Assembly (NCBI RefSeq): GCF_964228735.1
Contig: NZ_CAXRBQ010000109.1
Location: 1 to 31,715, forward strand
Direction of reading: 5' to 3'
Length of the DNA stretch: 31,715 nt
DNA from: Pontibacterium sp964228735
GTDB taxonomy: Bacteria > Pseudomonadota > Gammaproteobacteria > Pseudomonadales > Balneatricaceae
Under the pieces are notes generated by a model. It did not search any database. It was not told the DNA's origin and saw only the letters and a list, made by a program, of their open reading frames with translations. How positions within the stretch are numbered: position 1 is the first letter of the stretch; each line of letters opens with the position of its first letter. Made by a program: the position numbers and the translations under genes. Positions 25,400-31,715 of the stretch are shown piece by piece.

Positions 25400-26271
25400 A
25401 TGAACGAATCTCTCTGGCTTGAATACATCGAGTTTATGTCATTCAGCATCTACGACTGGGTACTTGTATTCGCGTTCCTATTCCTGGGTCTGGAGTTGTT
25501 AAACGAGGTATTCACCCGGCGCTTCAGCGGTGAGCGTTTCCTGGAAACGCTATCCAGTATGCTTACCCAGGTGCCGTATTACTTTACGGAGTTCGTGATT
25601 TTTGGTGGTGCAGTGTATCTCTACTTCACCGTGTACGAATTCATTCCATGGAAGCAGCCGGTCAACGGGTATACCGCTCTGTTAGTGCTCATGCTCGCTG
25701 ACCTGACGTACTACATCGAACACTACGCGATCCACCGCATCCGTCTGTTCTGGCTGGCACACTCGGTCCACCACAGCTCTGGCGTCTACAACACCGCGAC
25801 GGCGTTCCGATTCAGCCTGTTTGATCCGGTTGTGTCGGTACTGTTTCACCTGCCACTGGTCCTAATGGCTTTAACCCGATCCTGATCTTTGCCGCTGAGG
25901 TACTGGTTCAGGCATATCAGTTTTGGATTCACAACGAGATGATCGGCAAGCTCGGTCCATTGGAATGGATATTCAATACACCATCACATCACCGTGTACA
26001 CCACGGTTCAGACAAGAAATACATCGATAAAAACTTCGGCGGGATTCTGATCATCTGGGACCGCATCTTCGGAACTTTCCAGAAAGAGGAAGAACTACCC
26101 AACTACGGTCTGACTACACCGATGACCAGCAAGAATCCGATCACGGTGCAGTTCTATGAATTCCCACGGTTGTACAAGGATCTGCTGAAAGCACGCAGCA
26201 TGTCTGAATTTGCAGGCTATCTATTCAAACCACCGGGTTGGCAGCCCAAGAACAGATCGACAGCTCCTTAA
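25400..26271 (+). pseudogene. Sterol desaturase/fatty-acid hydroxylase family gene with frameshift
   Basis: Residues from 25400 form a membrane protein with HYAIH and HSVHH, two of the three histidine clusters that bind the di-iron site. The frame ends at TGA 25883 after LMALTRS. The other frame continues, from about 25867, with GFNPILIFAAEVLVQAYQFW and then HHRVHH, the third cluster, to 26271. One missing G in CTAATGGCT near 25866-25868 accounts for the break. With it restored the protein is about 290 residues, a normal length for the family. It could be a sequencing error, a recent mutation, or a programmed shift; no slippery sequence is obvious. Upstream spacing puts it in the TetR-downstream operon. 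Confidence 0.8.
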
Positions 26272-26287
26272 GCGGCAAGATAAACCA

Positions 26288-26310
26288 ACGCCCCGGAAAA
26301 TCCGGGGCGT
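26288..26310. terminator. Bidirectional terminator between convergent genes
   Basis: ACGCCCCGGA (26288-26297) pairs with TCCGGGGCGT (26301-26310) around AAA, followed by TTCCGTTT. It separates the desaturase gene from the convergent FrhB-like gene. Confidence 0.8.
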
Positions 26311-26329
26311 TTCCGTTTATACCCACGCT

Positions 26330-27598
26330 TTATACCGGCGTTGGCTCTTCACCGTCACCCGCACGGAATCGACGACGCGTTCCGTCTCGCTGCAAATTCA
26401 GAAAGTCTTTTTCCATCGTGTCAGCGATTTCATTCAGCCGCTGACCTTTGCAACGTATGCCCAAACCGCCCTCTTCCACCAGCCCTTCGATACGTGCCAT
26501 CCCGGCCTGCTTTTTGACCACCTGATGAGGTTGGAAAAAATCCAGATCTCGCGGGGTGATCTCGTCGCCGGTTTCGATAAAGCCCTCTTCCACTGCTGCG
26601 CTCAGCAGAGTATTGCCTTTGCTGGAGCGGACAATGACCGCATTGCTACCCGGATCATCCTTTTCAGTGGCAGAGTCCACCTGGCAATCTGGCCAGCTGT
26701 CTGCAGCGGCGATATCTGCACCTTCACCGATACCGTTCGGGCAGATCTTGCAACGGAACGGGATCGACCAGCTGCTTTCACCCTCTCCCCAGAAATCGTT
26801 GTAGCTGCGGAAGAACACTTCACCATTGTGGTTTTCCATTTCGACCGGCCCCGGACAACCGTTACCCCGATAGCGGATACGCGCCAGATCTTTACGCGGC
26901 ACACCCGCCTGTTCGAGAAAGCCGTTAAAGCTATCCGGTGTCAGATAACCACCACACACAATCGCCAGCTTGTAACGCACCAGTTCGTCTACACGGGGAT
27001 CAATACGTGCGTAGTTGTTGAGAGCGGATACATCACAAGGCTTGCCGATAAAAGCAAAAGGTTGGCCACGATCAAGCAGACTACCAATATCCAGCAGCGG
27101 CGCGGCAGGTCCGTAACGGGAGCCGGAGGCTTCAATCACATCGGCATCAGTGAAACTCAGGTGACGTTCACCAAAGGCAGGTTCTGAGTCGGAGGCTTTA
27201 ACGTGCAGGATAAAATCGACTTCGCCGCTGGCGACCAGATACTGCGCTAGTCCGGTCATCACACCACCGGTGGATGCTTTAAAACGAACATTAGGCTGTG
27301 CGGCCCAAGCCATCACATTGCGGACATTGCGTCCCCAGATCAGATCGTCTGAAACCTGATCGTCTTGCGGAAATTCCTGGCTGACATTGATTCCCGGACA
27401 CACCGCATAGATTGAATCGACCGTTTCGTCGTCCAGATCCCCAACCACAACCGGACGCTTGTATCCGGTTGGCTGCGTACGTATCTGGATGGAATCTTCA
27501 CCAGCCACGGACTGGCACAGGCCACAACCGGTACACATCCCCTCTTCAACAATCCGGTAAAGCCGGTCTTTGGCAGCGTTTCGGCATCGGTCTAACAT
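26330..27598 (-). CDS. FrhB-like (coenzyme F420 hydrogenase/dehydrogenase beta-subunit family) iron-sulfur protein
   Basis: The 422-residue protein has a ferredoxin-type motif C22-x2-C25-x2-C28 with C67-P68, later Cys motifs GNGCPGPVEME and CKICPNGIGEGAD, and DIAAADSWPD. This is the FrhB family, whose members carry FAD and Fe-S clusters and reduce small electron carriers or substrates. Gammaproteobacteria do not normally make F420, so another partner is likely. It lies near a Rieske oxygenase that lacks a visible reductase, but the genes are not contiguous. A GAGGTG site precedes ATG 27598. Function is not assignable beyond the family. Confidence 0.8.
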   Translation of the reverse strand: MLDRCRNAAKDRLYRIVEEGMCTGCGLCQSVAGEDSIQIRTQPTGYKRPVVVGDLDDETVDSIYAVCPGINVSQEFPQDDQVSDDLIWGRNVRNVMAWAAQPNVRFKASTGGVMTGLAQYLVASGEVDFILHVKASDSEPAFGERHLSFTDADVIEASGSRYGPAAPLLDIGSLLDRGQPFAFIGKPCDVSALNNYARIDPRVDELVRYKLAIVCGGYLTPDSFNGFLEQAGVPRKDLARIRYRGNGCPGPVEMENHNGEVFFRSYNDFWGEGESSWSIPFRCKICPNGIGEGADIAAADSWPDCQVDSATEKDDPGSNAVIVRSSKGNTLLSAAVEEGFIETGDEITPRDLDFFQPHQVVKKQAGMARIEGLVEEGGLGIRCKGQRLNEIADTMEKDFLNLQRDGTRRRFRAGDGEEPTPV

Positions 27599-27689
27599 CG
27601 TTTACACCTCACAGCAGAACATCTGAATCCATTGTTATTGTGGTTCCAGTGTCTGCCTCCTGGAGCAATTGACCAAACCAACTTTTCGC

Positions 27690-27727
27690 AGGCGGGGATC
27701 AGATTTTTCGATCCGACTACCCCGCCT
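27690..27727 (-). other. Hairpin downstream of the peroxiredoxin gene
   Basis: AGGCGGGG (27690-27697) pairs with CCCCGCCT (27720-27727), with inner GGATC/GATCC. No T-run follows on the minus strand, so it is a possible terminator or mRNA 3'-end hairpin for the gene at 27741. Confidence 0.5.
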
Positions 27728-27740
27728 GTTATGGACTGAA

Positions 27741-28214
27741 TTACAGCGCTGCCAGAATCGCTTCGGCAGCAGTTTTTTCCAGGCCTTTCTCATCCACAGC
27801 CAGCGTTTTCACAACACCGTTTTCCACCACCATCGCAAATCGCTTGGAGCGCAGCCCCATATGGAAGTTATGGAAATCAGCTTCCAAACCTAACGCTGTC
27901 GCAAACTCACCGTTACCGTCTGCAACCATCAGGATCTGGTCCGCATTGCTTGCCTTACCCCAGGCATCCATTACGAAGGCATCGTTCACTGCCATACAGA
28001 CAATCCGGTCAACGCCTTTGGCCAGGATCTCATCGGCCTTAACGACGTAGCCCGGCAGATGTGCGGCTGAACAGGTTGGGGTAAACGCCCCTGGCACCGC
28101 AAACAAAACTATTTTCTGATCAGAAAATAGTACGGTGGTACTCACATTTTCCGGTCCCTTTTCACCCATGGTCTGGACCGTTACTTCAGGAATGGAATCA
28201 CCCACTTGAATCAT
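27741..28214 (-). CDS. Prx5-type peroxiredoxin
   Basis: The 157-residue thiol peroxidase has peroxidatic C48 in FAVPGAFTPTCSAAHLPGYV, the PxxxTxxC pattern of the Prx5 (AhpE/PMP20-like) group. No glutaredoxin domain is attached. I start at ATG 28214 (MIQVGDSIPEVTV), preceded by AGAGGG; the upstream in-frame start adds ten residues. It reduces peroxides, using thioredoxin or glutaredoxin. Sarcosine oxidase produces H2O2, but this gene is far from that operon. Length and motif are complete. Confidence 0.93.
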   Translation of the reverse strand: MIQVGDSIPEVTVQTMGEKGPENVSTTVLFSDQKIVLFAVPGAFTPTCSAAHLPGYVVKADEILAKGVDRIVCMAVNDAFVMDAWGKASNADQILMVADGNGEFATALGLEADFHNFHMGLRSKRFAMVVENGVVKTLAVDEKGLEKTAAEAILAAL

Positions 28215-28328
28215 GTTCGTTACCCTCTTTGTATGATCGTGCACCTATGGATAATCTGACTACCTTAATAGATGCATCTCAGTTCCTTGTAACCCGTGTT
28301 TGCCGATTGGCCACATTTGCACGTCTTT

Positions 28329-29216
28329 CTAACGCCCGTTTTGGCCCTGCATAATCACATAAAGCCCACTCCCGGTGATGATTGCCGAACCTATTAGCGT
28401 CGGCAGATCAGGGATCTCAGCAAACAACAGCACACCAAATACTGTAGCAAAGACCAGCAGACTGTAGTTGAAAGGTTGTAAAACTGAGGCTGGCGCATAC
28501 TCCAGCGCTTTAACCAGTAACAGGTGCCCGAATATGCCCGTAACTGACAATACCGCCATCATCAGCCACTCATCTAGAGAGGGCTCACGCCATTCAGGAA
28601 TGCCAAACAGCGTGGCGGAAATGCAGCCCACCAGCGCCATATACAGCATATTGGTATTGAAGCTATCCCCCGCAGCACTGACAAAACGGGTGATCAGGTT
28701 GTAGAAGGCAAAACACACCGCGGCGGACAAGGCGATGAAAGCCTCAGGTTTGAACACCTCCAGACCAGGCCGCAAGATAATCAAGGTTCCGGCGAATCCT
28801 GCAGCCACCGCCATCCAACGACGCAACCCAACCTTTTCACCCAACATGGGAGACGCCAGCGCTATCGCAATCAGCGGGAATACGGCAAGTAACGCATGGG
28901 CTTCGGCCAAACCAAGGTAACGCAATGACAGGTTAAAAATGGCAATTTCTGCCACGGATAGCAGAGAGCGTGCTATCTGCAGACCTGGTTTCTGGGTATA
29001 CAACGCACGACGCACACCACCACGCCAGGCCACCCAACCAACGGCAAACAGTGCAAACACCCAATAGCGCACCATCACGAACTGGGCGACCGCCATATCC
29101 TGCACCAGCACTTTGGTGATGGAATCCTGCACCGCAAAGATAAACATCGATCCCAGGCAAAGGCTGATACCGAGCGTATGGGTTTGCTTTGCGACCGCCT
29201 GATTCTGACTGTTCAT
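28329..29216 (-). CDS. EamA/DMT-family membrane transporter
   Basis: The 295-residue inner-membrane protein has about ten helices in two EamA repeats (about 15-150 and 155-290), including EYAPASVLQPFNYSLLVF. I start at ATG 29216 (MNSQNQAVAKQ) after a strong AGGAAGGAG; the longer upstream frame runs through the palindromic repeat and is not real. It ends in TAG at 28329. Upstream are a cloverleaf-like repeat and an intrinsic terminator, so attenuation of its transcript is possible. Substrate unknown. Confidence 0.85.
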   Translation of the reverse strand: MNSQNQAVAKQTHTLGISLCLGSMFIFAVQDSITKVLVQDMAVAQFVMVRYWVFALFAVGWVAWRGGVRRALYTQKPGLQIARSLLSVAEIAIFNLSLRYLGLAEAHALLAVFPLIAIALASPMLGEKVGLRRWMAVAAGFAGTLIILRPGLEVFKPEAFIALSAAVCFAFYNLITRFVSAAGDSFNTNMLYMALVGCISATLFGIPEWREPSLDEWLMMAVLSVTGIFGHLLLVKALEYAPASVLQPFNYSLLVFATVFGVLLFAEIPDLPTLIGSAIITGSGLYVIMQGQNGR

Positions 29217-29242
29217 CCAGCCACTCCTTCCTGATAAGTAGC

Positions 29243-29330
29243 GTAGGTTGGCCTTCGCAACGCGAAGCCCAACGCTAACGGAAAACTCTAGGTCGATCTG
29301 TTGGGCATCACTCCGTGATGGCCAACCTAC
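29243..29330. repeat. Cloverleaf-like palindromic repeat
   Basis: The outer stem GTAGGTTGGC (29243-29252)/GCCAACCTAC (29321-29330) is perfect. Inside are three arms: CTTCGC-AAC-GCGAAG (29253-29267), GCCCAAC (29267-29273) with GTTGGGC (29300-29306), and ATCAC-TCC-GTGAT (29307-29319). It lies 26 bp upstream of the EamA start. Confidence 0.75.
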
Positions 29331-29370
29331 CAACCGGGTGTGACTGTTCATGCCACCACGTCCTGTAAAG

Positions 29371-29394
29371 AAAAAAGGCCCCTGAGCTGGGGCC
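29371..29394 (-). terminator. Intrinsic terminator on the minus strand, upstream of EamA gene
   Basis: GGCCCC (29377-29382) pairs with GGGGCC (29389-29394), with a U6 tail from A's at 29371-29376 on the minus strand. An adjacent hairpin TTAAGAC/GTCTTAA lies at 29400-29418. No minus-strand gene lies between this and 29717. Confidence 0.75.
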
Positions 29395-29540
29395 AAAACT
29401 TAAGACACCACGTCTTAAATACCATGGAGTAGTTCTCCCAAAAGGCACTGGGCTTTTTAGGAAATCACTACAAAGCCAACGCTAGTCGGATCAAAACCTT
29501 TACTCAAACTAATAGTTTTTAGAAAGATCTTAAAAAATAT
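29371..29540 (-). ncRNA. Candidate leader RNA or small RNA (minus strand)
   Basis: A TATAAAT box on the minus strand (near 29543) precedes about 165 nt that end at the U6 terminator, with hairpins but no open frame. It could be a terminator-controlled leader of the EamA gene at 29216 or an independent sRNA. The -35 is poor and no riboswitch family is recognised. Confidence 0.35.
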
Positions 29541-29716
29541 TTATACCCAAATCTCCATACGCCTCACCACTTACACGATCGCCCGAAGGCCTTATTACAC
29601 GGGCGCTTCAGAGCCACCAAAAAAACCGATACCCCCCTCCAATTTTTTCCGTTTTACAGCTTTTCACTGAAGTTCGATATTGAAAGCCAGTTGGTTTACA
29701 CAGTGAGGGTTTCGAC
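29400..29716. other. A/T-rich intergenic region between EamA and SMR genes
   Basis: I see no protein gene here. It contains the candidate minus-strand RNA, a hairpin CGCCCG (29580-29585)/CGGGCG (29600-29605), and the presumed plus-strand promoter for the SMR gene. Confidence 0.45.
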
Positions 29717-30079
29717 ATGACTGGTTGGTCTCTGTTGATGTTGGGCATCGTGTTTGAAGTGGCGGGCACCTTTTGCCTGAAGCTATCTAACGGCTTCAGC
29801 AACATCACTGCATCAGTGCTCTGTTTCGCATTCTTTGCAGTCGCACTCAGCCTGATCACCCTCAGTGCGAAAACCCTCGACGTAAGCATCGTATACGCGG
29901 TGTGGTCGGGTGTTGGCATCGTGCTGATCACTCTATTGGGCGTGCTGTTCTTTCAGGAAGCCATCAGCCCTGGCCGCATCGGTTTTATCGTCCTGATCCT
30001 TGTTGGTGTGCTGGGTCTGCACCACGAAAGCAATCCTGAGCAACCGGAGACTGAGCATGTCCATACTTCTCAACAATAA
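29717..30079 (+). CDS. SMR-family multidrug/cation efflux protein
   Basis: The 120-residue protein has four membrane helices. Conserved E14 (LGIVFEVAGTFCLKLSNGF) is the substrate/proton-binding Glu of small multidrug resistance transporters, and VYAVWSGVGIVLITLL matches the EmrE third helix. It therefore resembles the QAC/EmrE branch more than the SugE/Gdx branch. It ends in an unusual polar, His-rich tail (HHESNPEQPETEHVHTSQQ). The start has AGTGAGGG upstream. It overlaps the following dehydrogenase gene by 23 bp, suggesting translational coupling. It probably acts as a dimer exporting cationic compounds. Confidence 0.88.
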   Translation: MTGWSLLMLGIVFEVAGTFCLKLSNGFSNITASVLCFAFFAVALSLITLSAKTLDVSIVYAVWSGVGIVLITLLGVLFFQEAISPGRIGFIVLILVGVLGLHHESNPEQPETEHVHTSQQ

Positions 30080-31007
30080 CGGCTACGACAACCAGACATG
30101 GTACGAACAGCTCACCATGCTGCTGCCGCAGAAAACCGTTTACCGGTATGACCAGCTCAGCTCTGTAGATGTGGTGGCAGAAGAGATCGAATACGCGGTG
30201 ATCTGGAACCACCCTGCGGGAGACCTGCAGTGTTACCCCAACCTGAAAGGCATCCTGCTGCTGGGTGCAGGTACCGAACATATCGATCAGGACCCAACCG
30301 TGCCCGATCTGCCGATCGTGCGGCTGGTTGATCCTGAAGTATTGAAAGACATGGCGCTCTACACCCTCTACTGGGTGATGAACCTGCATCGCCAATACGA
30401 CACCTACCGCGAGCAGCAGAGCCAGCGCGTCTGGCAACGTCACGACATCTGCGCACCCCAGGATTACAACGTTACTGTGCTGGGTTTGGGTGCCGTGGGC
30501 AAAGAAGTAGCGAAACGTCTGCAGCTGAACGGCTTCAACGTGTCTGGCTGGGATCGCTTTGAACAACAGCTGGATGGGGTGACCTGTTACGCAGGCCCTG
30601 ATCAATTGGGTACCTCTCTGCAGGCAACCGATGTGCTGGTGAACTGCCTGCCAGTCACCCCCGACACCATCGGTTTTATCGACAGCACACTGCTGAGCCA
30701 ACTGCCGCAATCCGCCGCACTGATCAACATCAGCCGTGGCGATGTCATTCGCGACGTCGATCTGCTGGCGGCATTGGACCGTGGCCATCTGAGTCATGCA
30801 GTTCTGGACGCCTTCAGCATTGAACCGCTACCCGAGTATTCCCGTTTCTGGCGTCACCCCAACGTGACTGTAACGCCACACATGTCGGGCGCGACCTACG
30901 CCCGCTCGGCGGCGCGACTGATCGCAGACAACATCTTACGCATCGAAAACGGTGAGGAACCGTTTCCGCTGCATCAACACCCTGCCCGGATCGCTGCCTC
31001 GGCATAA
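30057..31007 (+). CDS. D-2-hydroxyacid dehydrogenase (glyoxylate/hydroxypyruvate reductase type)
   Basis: The 316-residue NAD(P)H enzyme has the Rossmann motif LGLGAVG (142-148) and the catalytic set R227 (NISRGD), E256 (DAFSIEPLP) and H275 (TPHMSG). The sequence is closest in style to GhrA-type reductases, which convert glyoxylate to glycolate or hydroxypyruvate to glycerate. I chose ATG 30057 (MSILLNNNGYD); an earlier TTG frame lies inside the SMR gene. It overlaps that gene by 23 bp and is 44 bp before the aldolase gene. Substrate is not certain. Confidence 0.85.
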   Translation: MSILLNNNGYDNQTWYEQLTMLLPQKTVYRYDQLSSVDVVAEEIEYAVIWNHPAGDLQCYPNLKGILLLGAGTEHIDQDPTVPDLPIVRLVDPEVLKDMALYTLYWVMNLHRQYDTYREQQSQRVWQRHDICAPQDYNVTVLGLGAVGKEVAKRLQLNGFNVSGWDRFEQQLDGVTCYAGPDQLGTSLQATDVLVNCLPVTPDTIGFIDSTLLSQLPQSAALINISRGDVIRDVDLLAALDRGHLSHAVLDAFSIEPLPEYSRFWRHPNVTVTPHMSGATYARSAARLIADNILRIENGEEPFPLHQHPARIAASA

Positions 31008-31051
31008 GCGAACCAATCCGGACATCATAAAAACAATAGAGAGATGAAAAG

Positions 31052-31715
31052 ATGACAACCACACAAGAGCTAACACTGGAACAGCAGCAGGAACAGGTTC
31101 GTATCGATCTGGCAGCGATGTTCCGCCTGACCCATCTGTTTGGCTGGGATGACACCATCTGGAACCACATCACCGCACGTGTACCGGGTTCCGATCACCA
31201 CTTCTACATGCACCGCTTCGGTCTGAACTACGAAGAGGTCACCGCTTCCAACCTGATCAAGGTGGACGAGGAAGGCAACGTGCTGGAAGGCCCAAGTGAT
31301 GTGAACACCGCCGGTTTCATCATCCACGGCGCAATCCACCTGAGCGACAGCCACCGCAACAATAAGTTTGTATTCCACGCGCACCCGAAATCCTGCACCG
31401 CCGCGACAGCATTCAAAGAGCTGCCGTTCCTGGTACAGGACTCCTCCATGCTGTACGGCAAGGTTGGTTTCCACGATTGGGAAGGTCTGTCTGTAGATCC
31501 TGAAGAGCGTTTCCGTATCGCTGAAAACATGGGTGAAAACAGCTGCCTGATCATGCGCAACCACGGCTTCCTAACTGTGGGTGAAACCGCCGGTGAGTGC
31601 TTCATGAACATGTACTACCTGATCCGTACCTGTGAAGTGGCATTGCAGGCGACCGCGTCCGGCTACGAGTTGGATCACGGCGATCCGGCACTGTGGGAAC
31701 TGGCTGCCAAGCAGT
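31052..31715 (+). CDS. Class II aldolase/adducin-family protein, 3' end outside window
   Basis: About 221 codons from ATG 31052 (MTTTQELTLEQQQ) are seen without a stop. They show the adducin/class II aldolase fold: an NHITARV segment, HAHP (metal His pair) in FVFHAHPKSC, and RNHGFLTVGET, both conserved in fuculose-aldolase-like zinc enzymes. A purine-rich stretch (AGAGAGATGAAAAG) precedes the start. It follows the hydroxyacid dehydrogenase on the same strand, so a small sugar-acid or hydroxyacid pathway is possible. Substrate unknown; the C-terminus is missing. Confidence 0.85.
   Translation, partial: MTTTQELTLEQQQEQVRIDLAAMFRLTHLFGWDDTIWNHITARVPGSDHHFYMHRFGLNYEEVTASNLIKVDEEGNVLEGPSDVNTAGFIIHGAIHLSDSHRNNKFVFHAHPKSCTAATAFKELPFLVQDSSMLYGKVGFHDWEGLSVDPEERFRIAENMGENSCLIMRNHGFLTVGETAGECFMNMYYLIRTCEVALQATASGYELDHGDPALWELAAKQ

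Noticed and set aside
28247..28354. 35-codon plus-strand frame beginning MDNLTTLIDASQF
   Set aside because: No ribosome site, overlaps the end of the minus-strand EamA gene, no homology recognised.
29217..29396. 60-residue N-terminal extension of the EamA transporter
   Set aside because: It reads through the palindromic repeat; ATG 29216 has a strong ribosome site and the normal family length.
1..31715. CRISPR array
   Set aside because: No regularly spaced repeats of suitable length were seen; the repeats found are isolated palindromes or a distant pair.

Overview
The window looks like chromosome from a marine, heterotrophic gammaproteobacterium, plausibly related to the Oceanospirillaceae. 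The inference rests on gene content (a complete glyA-soxBDAG-purU operon for methylated-amine carbon, a DddP-like M24 enzyme, many c-di-GMP proteins) and on the moderate-GC style of most genes. No rRNA, tRNA or other taxonomic marker is present.

Region 1 (1-7142) is an accessory block that is visibly richer in A/T than the rest. It opens with the last 33 codons of an IS110-family transposase and a multi-hairpin repeat. A perfect 47-bp direct repeat (235-281 and 7073-7119) then brackets seven same-strand signalling genes: an HTH-receiver fusion, a degenerate kinase-like protein, a stand-alone receiver, an HD-GYP phosphodiesterase, a second degenerate PAS kinase-like protein, a full transmembrane hybrid-less histidine kinase, and a TetR regulator. 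Tight spacing and overlaps from 2218 to 4224 suggest one operon. This is the best candidate in the window for an undescribed system: a c-di-GMP-linked phosphorelay with two kinase-like proteins that lack a phospho-accepting histidine.

Region 2 (7200-14730, minus strand) is the sarcosine catabolic operon glyA-soxB-soxD-soxA-soxG-purU. Heterotetrameric sarcosine oxidase demethylates sarcosine to glycine and methylene-THF, GlyA interconverts glycine and serine, and PurU recycles formyl-THF.

Region 3 (14731-21487) holds a structured glyA leader, an EamA transporter, a long intergenic stretch with a REP-like repeat and a candidate minus-strand sRNA, a membrane diguanylate cyclase, and a Cache-PAS-GGDEF-EAL protein.

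Region 4 (21488-28214) holds an M24-family enzyme whose metal and catalytic residues match the spacing I recall for the DMSP lyase DddP. Convergent to it is a Rieske oxygenase, which is divergent from a TetR gene with a dyad-rich control region. The TetR gene is followed by a 58-residue membrane protein, a small exported protein and a frameshifted sterol-desaturase-family gene. An FrhB-like iron-sulfur flavoprotein and a Prx5-type peroxiredoxin follow on the minus strand.

Region 5 (28329-31715) has an EamA transporter with a cloverleaf-like repeat and a minus-strand terminator upstream of it. A plus-strand group follows: an SMR efflux protein, an overlapping D-2-hydroxyacid dehydrogenase, and a class II aldolase-family gene cut by the window end.
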